From a virus, in IMG/VR virus record IMGVR_UViG_3300048091_000213, positions 1-47,015 of that record: 47,015 nucleotides of DNA; one strand, written 5' to 3'. Made by a program: the position numbers and the translations under genes. The first letter of the stretch is position 1; every line of letters begins with the position of its first letter. A model generated the notes under the pieces. It did no database searches. It was given only the letters and a program-made list of their open reading frames with translations, and was not told the DNA's origin. Shown here piece by piece: positions 33,275 to 40,614 of this stretch.

Positions 33275-33619
33275 TCACCCCTGTTCGCCCCCGGCGGGCG
33301 GGACTTCGCAGACACCCAGACGCTTAGCGGCCCAGCGTTCGTACAACCCGATGGCCACATCCGCACCGGCCATCGCCGTGAGGCACCCCAAGGCACCCGC
33401 CGTCCAGATCGTCATGCCGGCGGCGATCATCAGCATCATCGCCGACACCCCGCAGACAATGCAGGCACCGGACCGAAGCGCGAGCCTGCGCAACAACGCC
33501 CAGCCTCGCGCCCCATCCTTGTCGGCCCGCCACATTTCTCCCGATACGCCACCGACCAGGGCCAGGACGATCACTAACCAGATCGGCATCTCTGCCAGTG
33601 CTTGTTGCTCGCTTGTCAT
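33275..33619 (-). CDS. holin-like membrane protein
   Basis: The predicted protein has 114 residues from ATG 33619. Three hydrophobic segments can be seen (about residues 12-27, 52-72 and 75-90) and the C-terminus is charged, the class I holin layout. The pattern WLVIVLALVGGVSGEMWRADK is similar to LydA/phage_holin_3 types of Pseudomonas phages. It is the first late gene, separate from the endolysin and spanins about 21 kb downstream. Confidence 0.85.
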   Translation of the reverse strand: MTSEQQALAEMPIWLVIVLALVGGVSGEMWRADKDGARGWALLRRLALRSGACIVCGVSAMMLMIAAGMTIWTAGALGCLTAMAGADVAIGLYERWAAKRLGVCEVPPAGGEQG

Positions 33620-33635
33620 CGCCAACCCCTAAACG

Positions 33636-33662
33636 CAAAAACCCGGCGCAATGGCCGGGTTT
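33636..33662 (-). terminator. terminator at the start of the late operon
   Basis: On the minus strand AACCCGGC, a short loop and GCCGGGTT are followed by TTTGCG. It lies before the first late gene and just downstream of the Q-like gene. This is the position expected for a tR'-type terminator that an antiterminator overrides. Confidence 0.7.
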
Positions 33663-34145
33663 GGTGGTTGGTGCGTGCCGCTCTCTGCGGTCGCACCTAT
33701 CGAAGATGACTACTTTTTACAGGTCGATTCCGGTGGCAGCAACCCCGGTTTAATGCCACCCGGTGAATAAGTGGTCAATGAGGGGTGAACGTCTAGCGAA
33801 TGTAAGCGAATAACTCACCACGGCATTCTGTTGTTTCGGCGGCGTCCCATCTGTCCCACCTTTTAGAATTGAGGTGGGACGCCTGAGAGCGCCTAGATTC
33901 GGGGCTTAGCCCCACCGTCCTACTTATTTATCTATTTTCTCGTGTAAAGAGAGAAATTTATAAACACGCTTGCGCGTGAAGCGCGCGTGCATTGTGTCTG
34001 CTACGCATATGCGGGCGGGTGACGTTGCAAGGTGGGACGGTGGGACAGCCCAGCAAAGACAAGGCCCGCACCTGTCCCACTACGTCTAAACATAGTGGGA
34101 CAAGGCGGGCCGGTGGGACAGCAACAGCCGGACGAAAGCCTGGGG
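33663..34145. other. non-coding region with candidate replication origin
   Basis: At least eight GTCCCAC/GTGGGAC-type heptamers lie between 33843 and 34119. Two form inverted repeats with 9-bp arms and identical 10-base spacers (33853-33880 and 34074-34101). Two GGTGGGAC units are directly tandem (34031-34046). An AT-rich tract lies between the clusters (about 33916-33965). No gene is seen. It must also contain the late promoter and Q site. Confidence 0.65.
34063..34111. repeat. nested inverted repeat in the candidate origin
   Basis: GGCCCGC (34063-34069) pairs with GCGGGCC (34105-34111) around GTCCCACTA (34074-34082) and TAGTGGGAC (34093-34101). This makes a long interrupted stem. Confidence 0.8.
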
Positions 34146-34505
34146 TCACGCAGCCATCCCCATCATCACGCCGAAGATCTGCAGGTGTGCCTCATGCAGG
34201 CGCTGGTAGTACGTGTCACGGCCACAACCGCAGTGCGCGTACCGCAAGCGCATATCAACGTCGAGCGTGCAGTAATGCTCCCGAACAACCGTCACCAGCT
34301 CAGGCGGAAGATGCTTGTTCACGATCAGCTCGATGTCGAGTGAACTCTCCAGCGGCGCACGAAAGGCCCGCCGTCCACGAATCAGTTGCCCATTGCTTTC
34401 CATCATCATGGCAACCATGTTCCCCCCAGCAAGCCCCCCTTTTGAATGTTCGGAATGCAGCTCCTGCGCCCACAACCTAAGCAGCGAATCGATCTCCTTA
34501 ATCAC
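34146..34505 (-). CDS. antitermination protein Q-like
   Basis: The predicted protein has 119 residues with a GTG start at 34505, overlapping the primase stop by eight bases. The pattern LLRLWAQELHSEHSKGGLAGGNM in its N-terminal part and a C-terminal YAHCGCGRDTYYQRLHEAHLQIFG match small Q-type antitermination proteins of Pseudomonas and enterobacterial phages. These load on RNA polymerase near the late promoter. The terminator at 33636 and the downstream late operon agree with such a role. Confidence 0.75.
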   Translation of the reverse strand: MIKEIDSLLRLWAQELHSEHSKGGLAGGNMVAMMMESNGQLIRGRRAFRAPLESSLDIELIVNKHLPPELVTVVREHYCTLDVDMRLRYAHCGCGRDTYYQRLHEAHLQIFGVMMGMAA

Positions 34506-36717
34506 CGAAACAAGGCTCCTCTGAAGCTTCTAATTCCAAGGCAGGCGCCTTACCCCAGTCCGCTGGCTTTTTGTAGCCCCACAACCGCTGCCGACTCTTG
34601 GTCATTGCACCGAGCCGGAAACGTCTCCAGCCCAACCGATGCAGGATTGCACCGACACGCATTTGCTCCGGCTTACCCCAATGTCCCGGGTCGAGCTTGA
34701 GAGCCTGAGTCAGCACCTCGCTGCCGGTCGTGGTCTCACCAATCTGCGACTCTTCCAACCAGGTCAAGATTGGTGTTTCCCATTCGTCCACTACGAAGCG
34801 CTCGTCCTGCTCCTCCGCGAACAATGCCGCCTCATCCAGCGTTACCCACCAGAGGTCGCCAGCGTCGTAGCAGAAAACCGCCTCGGCCCAAAGCTGGTCG
34901 CGGATCGAGCGCAACAACTCCAGATCCACTTTGGTACATGCCACCGGCCAATAACGGCGGTTACCGGTCGCGTCCTTGAGATATTCGTCCTGGTTCGTCG
35001 TACCCACGAACACACACTGACGCGGCACGTCCATCGTGCGACGGCCGTAGCTCTCGCGATAAGTGTCCGTGGACGCCGAGAAAAACTGCTTGGCCTTGGT
35101 ACTCTCGGCCTTGTTGAAGCTGTCCAACTCGCCCAGCTCAACAATCCACTTGCCCCTGATCGCCTGAAAGCCGTCCTTGTCGCCCAGCGCGAACGGCGTA
35201 TCCATGAACCACTCGCCGCCGAGGATGCTCATCGCCGTCGACTTACCGGCGCCCTGCGCACCTTCAAGGATCATCACCGAGTCAGCCTTACAGCCTGGCT
35301 TCATCACTCGCGCCACGGCCGACAACATCCAGCGCTTGCCAACCTTGGACGAGTAGTCGGTGGCCTTCACACCCATGACATCGGTGAGCCAGCTTTCCAG
35401 ACGTGGCACGCGATCCCATTCGAGCTTGCGCAGGTACTGCCGCACCGGATGAAACGCATGATCATGTGCGACCACACTGACCGCCTCGATCACATGGGAC
35501 GCCTTGACCCGAAGATTGTATTGCTGCGCGAGCCACTTCATCACCCGCACGTCATCGATGTCAGCCCAGTCTCCCGTGCCGCCGCCATAAGGCGCCGCAC
35601 GTAGCTTGACGAGCTTCGAACTGAAGGCGCTGTAGCTGATGACCCCAGCCCAACGTGGATCATTGGCCAGTATTAATTCAACGTTCTGCATGTGTGCGAT
35701 CAGAGCGCCGCTATCGCTGCGAGCTAGTAGATCTTTCCAACCACCTGCAGCCGGTGGCTTGACCACGGCCAATACCTGACGGCGCACCGCCTCCAAACCC
35801 TCAGCGACATGCAGATCGTTGAAGTCGGTCCACTTCACTTCCCGCTCACTGGAGAAGATCGGCGCAACCACTTGGCCACCGACGATCAGTGCCGCGTTAT
35901 TGGCCTTCTCTTCACCTGGGTTCCAGGCGTCGCCGTTTGGCTTCGTGGTCTTCCAGTCATCATCCCTGCAAATGATCAGAGGGCAACCGGCAAACCGCTC
36001 GCGCATGGCCTTACACACGGCCAGCAGGTTACCCGCGTCGAATGCCACCGCCACGGTCAGCGAAGTCGCCATGTGCAGGCTGGCGCCGGTGGCGTAGCCC
36101 TCACATACCAGCACTGGATCACCTGGATCAGCATCAGGCCCGATAAGGTGGAAAGCACCCTCTTTCGACATCCCGTAAGGCCAGTAGGACTTGTCCCGAC
36201 CGGTGTCTTTCTGTTTGCTCGGGTAAATCACCTGAAGCCCGACGATTTCGTCCCGCGCATTGCTCATGGGAACCAAGACTGCACCTGAGCGCGGCGCGTA
36301 GCGAACCCGGAAACCGACGATCTGCTTGCGGTCCAGGTACTCGCTACGACCTTTCTCCGGCATGCGCTTAAACAAGCCGTCCGCACGCTTCGCTGCCCGA
36401 CGCGACGCATTGGCCGCCACTTCAGCAGCGCGACGCTTGCCCTCCTCCTGACGGGCACGCATGACCTCGCGCTCTTCGGGTGACATCCGACCGGCCTTGA
36501 CCTTGATCTTCTGCGTTTCACCCGAACGCCAATCCCCGAATGAGCCGAAAATAAGCGTCTCGCCCTTCTCGGTGCGATGTTCATGGGCGACGTACCAGCC
36601 GTTCTTTTCGGTGCCCTTATCCTGCGTAGTCTTGCAACGAGTGAGCTTACCGAACACCAGCGGCTGCGCTGGTACAAGGCCGTAGTCCGCGAACTGTGCC
36701 AAAACGTCATCGAGCAT
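34498..36717 (-). CDS. Toprim-VirE (VapE-like) primase-helicase
   Basis: The predicted protein has 739 residues. An N-terminal zinc-less primase-like part precedes a Toprim domain with VCEGYATGASLHMA (Glu206) and CRDDDW (residues 250-255). The C-terminal half is a VirE/P-loop ATPase with GAQGAGKST (486-494) and a VELGELDSF Walker B-like segment. Such fusions start phage DNA synthesis, as P4 alpha does. It is the main replication gene. The cluster of repeats 3' of it is a likely binding target. Confidence 0.92.
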   Translation of the reverse strand: MLDDVLAQFADYGLVPAQPLVFGKLTRCKTTQDKGTEKNGWYVAHEHRTEKGETLIFGSFGDWRSGETQKIKVKAGRMSPEEREVMRARQEEGKRRAAEVAANASRRAAKRADGLFKRMPEKGRSEYLDRKQIVGFRVRYAPRSGAVLVPMSNARDEIVGLQVIYPSKQKDTGRDKSYWPYGMSKEGAFHLIGPDADPGDPVLVCEGYATGASLHMATSLTVAVAFDAGNLLAVCKAMRERFAGCPLIICRDDDWKTTKPNGDAWNPGEEKANNAALIVGGQVVAPIFSSEREVKWTDFNDLHVAEGLEAVRRQVLAVVKPPAAGGWKDLLARSDSGALIAHMQNVELILANDPRWAGVISYSAFSSKLVKLRAAPYGGGTGDWADIDDVRVMKWLAQQYNLRVKASHVIEAVSVVAHDHAFHPVRQYLRKLEWDRVPRLESWLTDVMGVKATDYSSKVGKRWMLSAVARVMKPGCKADSVMILEGAQGAGKSTAMSILGGEWFMDTPFALGDKDGFQAIRGKWIVELGELDSFNKAESTKAKQFFSASTDTYRESYGRRTMDVPRQCVFVGTTNQDEYLKDATGNRRYWPVACTKVDLELLRSIRDQLWAEAVFCYDAGDLWWVTLDEAALFAEEQDERFVVDEWETPILTWLEESQIGETTTGSEVLTQALKLDPGHWGKPEQMRVGAILHRLGWRRFRLGAMTKSRQRLWGYKKPADWGKAPALELEASEEPCFGD

Positions 36718-36937
36718 GACGAGCTCCCTTCAATTCCGCGAGAGAAAGACAATCCACACAATGCGTGCAGCCAGGCTGCGCCACGCGGCGCGCCTCTGGA
36801 ATAGACTCATCGCACTCTTCACAGAACAGAAACGAGTGCGCCGCCAAGGGAGGTTTGGCGGCGTTACGACGTGCTGCGAGCGCTTGATCGACACGCTCCT
36901 GCACAAGGTCATTTGCGAAGTCTGCGATGTCAGCCAC
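36707..36937 (-). CDS. TraR/DksA-type zinc-finger protein
   Basis: The predicted protein has 76 residues with a GTG start at 36937 after CGAGGTGTTGACC; no ATG is available near it. An N-terminal acidic helix (ADIADFANDLVQERVDQALAARR) is followed by FCEECDES and CTHCVDC, forming the four-cysteine DksA/TraR finger. Phage members bind RNA polymerase through the secondary channel. It overlaps the CII-like gene by eight bases and the primase by eleven. Confidence 0.9.
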   Translation of the reverse strand: MADIADFANDLVQERVDQALAARRNAAKPPLAAHSFLFCEECDESIPEARRVAQPGCTHCVDCLSLAELKGARHAR

Positions 36938-37448
36938 GGTCAACACCTCGCGTCGTCTGATTGACGTAGGTGGCGCGGTTGAACAACCCGAGCAGCCCTT
37001 GAATCCCACGGAACACCTGCAGGCGAATCGCTGCCAGTTCCTGGTCGGTGACGACGCCATCACCAATGCTCTTGGCCCAGGTGTCGGCCAGATCCGCCAC
37101 TTGCCGGAAATACTCCGCGATGCCTGTCGTCAATGTCTCGGGCATGTCGTTGGTATAGGCCTCAGCCAACTCCTGCCAGGTCGTGTCGCCGACCAGTGCA
37201 TGCACCGCATCCAAAATCCGGCGATCCTTAGTCAGTTCCAGGATTTCTCCGAACTCTTGAATGTTCACCGTGTGGCTCGGATGGGTGGGGGAAAGCTTGT
37301 GCTGCAGCGTGGTGGCATTGCGACCTGTGGTGGCGGCGATGGCTGCAGCGCCACCTGGGTAGTCGCGTGCTGCGTGGTAAAGCGCGAGATCAAGCGGCAG
37401 GACTTCCCGCTGCGCCCGATCTACAGAACTCAGAGCGATTCGGCTCAT
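36930..37448 (-). CDS. phage regulatory protein CII-like (CP76 family)
   Basis: The predicted protein has 172 residues from ATG 37448 (MSRIALSSVDRAQREVLPLDLAL). The sequence PLDLALYHAARDYPGGAAAIAATTGRNATTLQHKLSP is typical of P2-related CII/CP76 regulators, with an HTH in the AAIAATTGRNATTLQHKL part. It is the second gene of the leftward early operon after the Cro-like gene. It probably controls establishment of lysogeny. Confidence 0.85.
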   Translation of the reverse strand: MSRIALSSVDRAQREVLPLDLALYHAARDYPGGAAAIAATTGRNATTLQHKLSPTHPSHTVNIQEFGEILELTKDRRILDAVHALVGDTTWQELAEAYTNDMPETLTTGIAEYFRQVADLADTWAKSIGDGVVTDQELAAIRLQVFRGIQGLLGLFNRATYVNQTTRGVDRG

Positions 37449-37507
37449 GGCATTAATCCTTGAATGTTGCCAGTGCCGCACGACAGAGAGTGGTGATACA
37501 TTTGTCG

Positions 37508-37776
37508 TGTGGCGTGTAAGTGCCCAAAAGCCGGCGAGGTCCCCAAGACCAACACCGGCACCGTGCCGGGGCGAACAATCCGTTGTTCACCCCTGGCGCA
37601 ACAGCTGCCAGCTCTGTGGTGGAAAAGGCAGCAACACCAAAGCTTCCGAGCCTTGGAAAACGCGATAGGAGTGGGCGGTTTTGCATTTGGTTTGCCCGCC
37701 ACCCCCTATCGCGGCCCGACAGCGCTGTGGTGGTGCGTGTCGGGAGGAACTGGGCGACCCTTAGGTCGCCTTTTTT
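37508..37776 (+). ncRNA. candidate plus-strand structured RNA, antisense to the early operon
   Basis: Hairpins in order: GCCGG/CCGGC (37530-37559); GGGG-c-GAACAA, loop TCCG, TTGTTC-a-CCCC (37568-37593); CGCGATAGG/CCTATCGCG with an inner GC-rich stem (37661-37713); CCCGACA/TGTCGGG (37715-37744); and the terminator GGCGACC-CTTA-GGTCGCC-T6 (37753-37776). The T-run exists only on the plus strand. An extended -10 (TGATACATT, ~37494-37502) could start it. It would oppose cro-cII mRNA, similar in idea to lambda OOP or P22 sar RNA. Start is uncertain. Confidence 0.5.
37753..37776 (+). terminator. Rho-independent terminator on the plus strand
   Basis: GGCGACC (37753-37759), loop CTTA, GGTCGCC (37764-37770) and T6. 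No plus-strand gene precedes it, which supports a non-coding transcript. Confidence 0.85.
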
Positions 37777-37783
37777 CTAACTA

Positions 37784-38056
37784 CTATGCGGCTGCTTCCA
37801 GATTCGGAATCGGAAATAGATCAGGCAAATCTGGGCGCAGCTCATGTGGCTTGACTTTGCCCTCTGAAGCACGAGCAACGGAATGGACACGCTCAGTAGG
37901 AACTCGGCCGGATTTCAGCCATTTCCAGACGTGAGGCTGCTTAACATTACAACGACGTGCGAGCTCAGATTGGTTTCCGCCACAAGCCTCCAGCACGCGT
38001 AGTAGTGCTCTATTTCCCGCTGTGTGTTCGCTCTGCTCGATTTGATTGATGGTCAT
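37784..38056 (-). CDS. Cro-like repressor (YdaS-type HTH)
   Basis: The predicted protein has 90 residues. LRVLEACGGNQSELARRCNVKQPHVWKWLKSGRVP is a Cro/YdaS helix-turn-helix. It is the first leftward gene, divergent from the CI-like repressor, the canonical position of Cro. It should repress cI and favour lytic growth. The C-terminus LPDLFPIPNLEAAA has no special feature. Confidence 0.92.
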   Translation of the reverse strand: MTINQIEQSEHTAGNRALLRVLEACGGNQSELARRCNVKQPHVWKWLKSGRVPTERVHSVARASEGKVKPHELRPDLPDLFPIPNLEAAA

Positions 38057-38074
38057 GATTAGGTCTCAACATGA

Positions 38075-38119
38075 GTAACTCCGCGCAGATTATAACCTAA
38101 AGATTAATTAGTCAACAAC
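38075..38119 (-). promoter_or_regulatory. leftward early promoter (PR-like) with operator half-site
   Basis: On the minus strand TTGACT, a 17-base spacer and TAATCT (overlapping TATAAT) lie about 30-60 bases upstream of the Cro-like start. The spacer holds TTTAGGTTA, the complement of AACCTA that also occurs in the palindrome at 38977. Bounds are approximate. Confidence 0.6.
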
Positions 38120-38164
38120 ATAGGCTGTTAGACTTTCTATAACCAGAGTCATACCCTCTCATCC

Positions 38165-38944
38165 ATGAACTATTTAGACAAAAATCAGCTTCCCACCCTT
38201 GCTGACCGCCTGAATCATGCGATGGCAGAGCGCGGCCTGAAACAGGAGCAGCTAGCGATTGCAGCCGGCTGTACACAGGCAAGCATCCAGAAGATCAGCT
38301 CTGGAAAATCCCAAAAAAGCCGGTTTCTTGCAGCAATAGCGAGAGCACTGCAGGTTGATGTCGACTGGCTTGAACTTGGAACCCTTCCAAAAGAACAACT
38401 CAACGATCAGCCCGCTACCAAGCTGCGCCCCAAAGATGGGACGCCTTTTGTTCTGGGCGAGCTGTCTCCTTGGGATGATGAAACCCCATTAGACGATGAC
38501 GAGGTCGCATTGCCGCTTTACAAGGAAGTCGAGATTTCTTCAGGAATGGGCAGATCGTCAGTCCAGATTGACGAGGGCAGGAAAGTTCGCTTTTCCAGCT
38601 ACACCCTGAGAAAGGCAGGTATTGACCCTTCCAATGCAGCCTGCGCGACCAACACAGGTAACTCAAACCACCCACTGATTCTGGACAAGGCAACTCTTGG
38701 AATCGACAAAGGAATGAGGAGCATCATCGACGGTCAGGTTTACGCGCTAGAGCACGACGGGCTTCTGCGGATCAAGTTCCTTTACCGTATACCAGGCGGT
38801 ATACGACTCCGCAGCTTCAACCGTGATGAGTATGCCGACGAGGATTACACGTTCGAGCAAGTGATGGATCAACATATCCAGATCATCGGGCGTGTTTTCT
38901 GGTGGTCAACCCTAAATCCGACAAATGTTTCATTGATCCGATAA
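38165..38944 (+). CDS. CI-like phage repressor (HTH plus S24 peptidase-like domain)
   Basis: The predicted protein has 259 residues. An N-terminal XRE helix-turn-helix (KQEQLAIAAGCTQASIQKISSG) is followed by a linker (GELSPWDDETPLDDDEVALPLYKEVE) typical of Pseudomonas PrtR-like repressors, then an S24 domain with Ser167 in TGNSNHPLI and Lys204 in LRIKF. It should maintain lysogeny and be inactivated on SOS. No Ala-Gly or Cys-Gly pair occurs in the linker, so the cleavage site is unclear. It has no good ribosome-binding site. Confidence 0.92.
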   Translation: MNYLDKNQLPTLADRLNHAMAERGLKQEQLAIAAGCTQASIQKISSGKSQKSRFLAAIARALQVDVDWLELGTLPKEQLNDQPATKLRPKDGTPFVLGELSPWDDETPLDDDEVALPLYKEVEISSGMGRSSVQIDEGRKVRFSSYTLRKAGIDPSNAACATNTGNSNHPLILDKATLGIDKGMRSIIDGQVYALEHDGLLRIKFLYRIPGGIRLRSFNRDEYADEDYTFEQVMDQHIQIIGRVFWWSTLNPTNVSLIR

Positions 38945-38962
38945 AAAATAATCGCAAGGTTA

Positions 38963-38991
38963 TTGTCGATTATTAAAACCTAGGTTATTTT
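38963..38991 (+). promoter_or_regulatory. promoter of the rightward operon with palindromic operator
   Basis: TTGTCG (38963-38968), a 17-base spacer and TATTTT (38986-38991), upstream of the ATG at 39028. The spacer holds the palindrome AACCTAGGTT (38977-38986). Just before it lies a second inverted repeat AATAATCG/CGATTATT (38947-38974). Repressor control is likely. Confidence 0.55.
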
Positions 38992-39027
38992 TGCCTCACT
39001 CTAACACCACAGAGCGAGGCTTAACCT

Positions 39028-39204
39028 ATGCAAACCAGCGCAACCCTCCACGTCCATCCGGCGTGCGTCAGCAACAAAAAGATGATCGAGCAGCTGCAGT
39101 CCGTGACTGGCTGCTTGGTGATCATTCACAACAGTAAACCCAAGCTTGTTGCCAAACCCCAGCCCTCTCCCTTCGATCCGAATGGCGGAGGGCATGCAGC
39201 ATGA
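39028..39204 (+). CDS. small phage protein of unknown function
   Basis: The predicted protein has 58 residues, first gene of the rightward operon. It starts after GAGGCTTAACCT and its TGA overlaps the next ATG. The sequence LHVHPACVSNKKMIEQLQSVTGCLVII suggests a short alpha/beta unit. I remember similar small proteins in Pseudomonas prophages near cI, but no function. Confidence 0.7.
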   Translation: MQTSATLHVHPACVSNKKMIEQLQSVTGCLVIIHNSKPKLVAKPQPSPFDPNGGGHAA

Positions 39205-39791
39205 GCAAGTACCGAATCGACAATCGCACCCTGCAGTTGCTCAAAGCTCAGGTCAACCTGACCGAGACCTTCAACCATGTCCTACGCACGGCTCCCTCAC
39301 GCGAGTGCCTCGCGTTCCGCCTTAAAGTAGAACGGGGCGCAACTGAGACCGCATTCAGCGTCGAGCTGGGGACTGAGCGTCACACGCTGACCCTACCAAG
39401 CGACAAGAAAACTCACCTCAAGTTGGCCGACTTCATTGAAGAGATCGCTAACGGACCGTTCGATCCGAGCAATTGCAGCGATCCGGTTCATCTCCCGCAT
39501 GCCAGCCGCGTATACGGCCGCTTTGAAGCCCAAGACAAGCAGCGCGTGTTTGAGCTGGTGCGCACCGGCGGCGTACAGAGCCTCGACATGGGGTTTGATC
39601 TTCCGCTGCACGTTGCCATTCACCGCACCCACACACGCCGAGGTGCGACCATCATCCTGAGCATAGGCAATAAAAGCCCCAACACCCGATGCTTCTCCGT
39701 GAGCGACACCGATGCCGAGATTTACCTAATGGTTATCGAGTCCATCAACCATCTCGCGGCCGCAGCAACGCCTGCCGCACATGCGGCATGA
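39201..39791 (+). CDS. hypothetical phage protein
   Basis: The predicted protein has 196 residues. No known domain is recognised. The mix of hydrophobic strands (FRLKVERGATETAFSVELG, TIILSIGNKS) with polar helices suggests a globular cytoplasmic protein. There is no signal peptide or membrane segment. It is translationally coupled to the genes on both sides. Confidence 0.7.
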   Translation: MSKYRIDNRTLQLLKAQVNLTETFNHVLRTAPSRECLAFRLKVERGATETAFSVELGTERHTLTLPSDKKTHLKLADFIEEIANGPFDPSNCSDPVHLPHASRVYGRFEAQDKQRVFELVRTGGVQSLDMGFDLPLHVAIHRTHTRRGATIILSIGNKSPNTRCFSVSDTDAEIYLMVIESINHLAAAATPAAHAA

Positions 39792-39801
39792 GGTGGACGA
39801 C

Positions 39802-40083
39802 ATGGAACGCACCCTCGCCCAAGCAGCCTCGCAACTCGGCCTCACACGTCCAAAACTGATTGCACTCATGCGGGAGAAAGATCTGCTGAAGGGCAATCTG
39901 CCAGCCTACCCAAAACGGGACAAAGAGTATCTGCGGGTCAAGGACGGCACCTGGTATGACGAAAAGTACGGCTTGCAATACAGCCAGTCGACGCGGGTCA
40001 AGCAAGCTGGCATCCGCTGGCTGGCTGAAAAACTCGGCATCGACCTACCAGAAATTCCGGCAGACCGCCGTGACGTGGCCTAG
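39802..40083 (+). CDS. KilAC-type antirepressor-like protein
   Basis: The predicted protein has 93 residues from ATG 39802 with GAGGTGG just upstream. LAQAASQLGLTRPKLIALMREKDLLKG and the end TRVKQAGIRWLAEKLGI match the C-terminal KilA (ANT/KilAC) domain, alone without a BRO/KilA-N part. Such domains bind DNA or other regulators. The short form may be an anti-repressor or a regulatory remnant. Confidence 0.82.
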   Translation: MERTLAQAASQLGLTRPKLIALMREKDLLKGNLPAYPKRDKEYLRVKDGTWYDEKYGLQYSQSTRVKQAGIRWLAEKLGIDLPEIPADRRDVA

Positions 40084-40249
40084 GGAATACGCCCGACAGA
40101 TCATCGCAATGCGGACACGAGAGGAGCGCAATGCCGCGCTCCTTGAGGTGCCCGAGCATCTGCGGGAATTGACCAAACGCCATTGCCTGAACGCCTGGAA
40201 CCACCCAGCAAGAAACAAACGCAAGGAGGCCACACAAAGCCATGAGTAA
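40070..40249 (+). CDS. small phage protein, DUF7696-like
   Basis: The predicted protein has 59 residues with a GTG start at 40070 (or ATG at 40112), overlapping the KilAC gene. The region EYARQIIAMRTREERNAALLEVPEHLRELTKRH is a recurring small-protein pattern in Pseudomonas phages (repeated EYARQI..., PEHLR). Function is unknown. The stop overlaps the PrtN-like start. Confidence 0.6.
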   Translation: MTWPREYARQIIAMRTREERNAALLEVPEHLRELTKRHCLNAWNHPARNKRKEATQSHE

Positions 40250-40559
40250 CGCAACCCAAGCTCCACTGCGGCTACGTCCCGCTCCTGAATCCACAACCAT
40301 CGAGCTGCTTTACCGCACCTTCGGTGATGTTCTGATTCCGCTTGAGACCGTGCGCGAGAAGTATTTCCGCAACCTCAACGAGCAAAAGTTCGTGATCGAA
40401 ATCAACAGCGGTCGGATCCAGCTACCGATCACCACACTGGACTCAAGTCGAAAAGCGCCCAAGTACGCACACATTCGACACGTTGCATCGCTCATCGATA
40501 TTCGCGCCTACCAGGCCGATGAAGACATGCAATCTCAGCAGGACGAGCCAACCGAGTAA
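40242..40559 (+). CDS. PrtN-like pyocin activator family protein
   Basis: The predicted protein has 105 residues. TTIELLYRTFGDVLIPLETVREKYFRNLNEQKFVIEI is the signature of the PrtN/pyocin activator family. In P. aeruginosa PrtN activates pyocin genes at P-boxes and is held down by PrtR. Here a PrtN-like gene lies in an operon beside a PrtR-like CI. It may activate late or lysis genes, or mediate regulation of this prophage. Confidence 0.9.
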   Translation: MSNATQAPLRLRPAPESTTIELLYRTFGDVLIPLETVREKYFRNLNEQKFVIEINSGRIQLPITTLDSSRKAPKYAHIRHVASLIDIRAYQADEDMQSQQDEPTE

Positions 40560-40614
40560 GACCTCCCCCAAGGACTGCCACCACCAGTCCGACACTTAAC
40601 CAGGAGCAAACCAA

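Larger units (their letters stand above)
37449..37783. other. 335-base gap between Cro- and CII-like genes, rich in hairpins
   Basis: No gene is seen on the minus strand. The plus strand can form a series of strong hairpins ending in an intrinsic terminator; see the ncRNA candidate. Confidence 0.7.

Noticed and set aside
37509-37934. 141-codon plus-strand frame between cII- and cro-like genes
   Set aside because: It crosses an intrinsic terminator on its own strand and overlaps the Cro-like gene; the DNA fits hairpins better than a protein.
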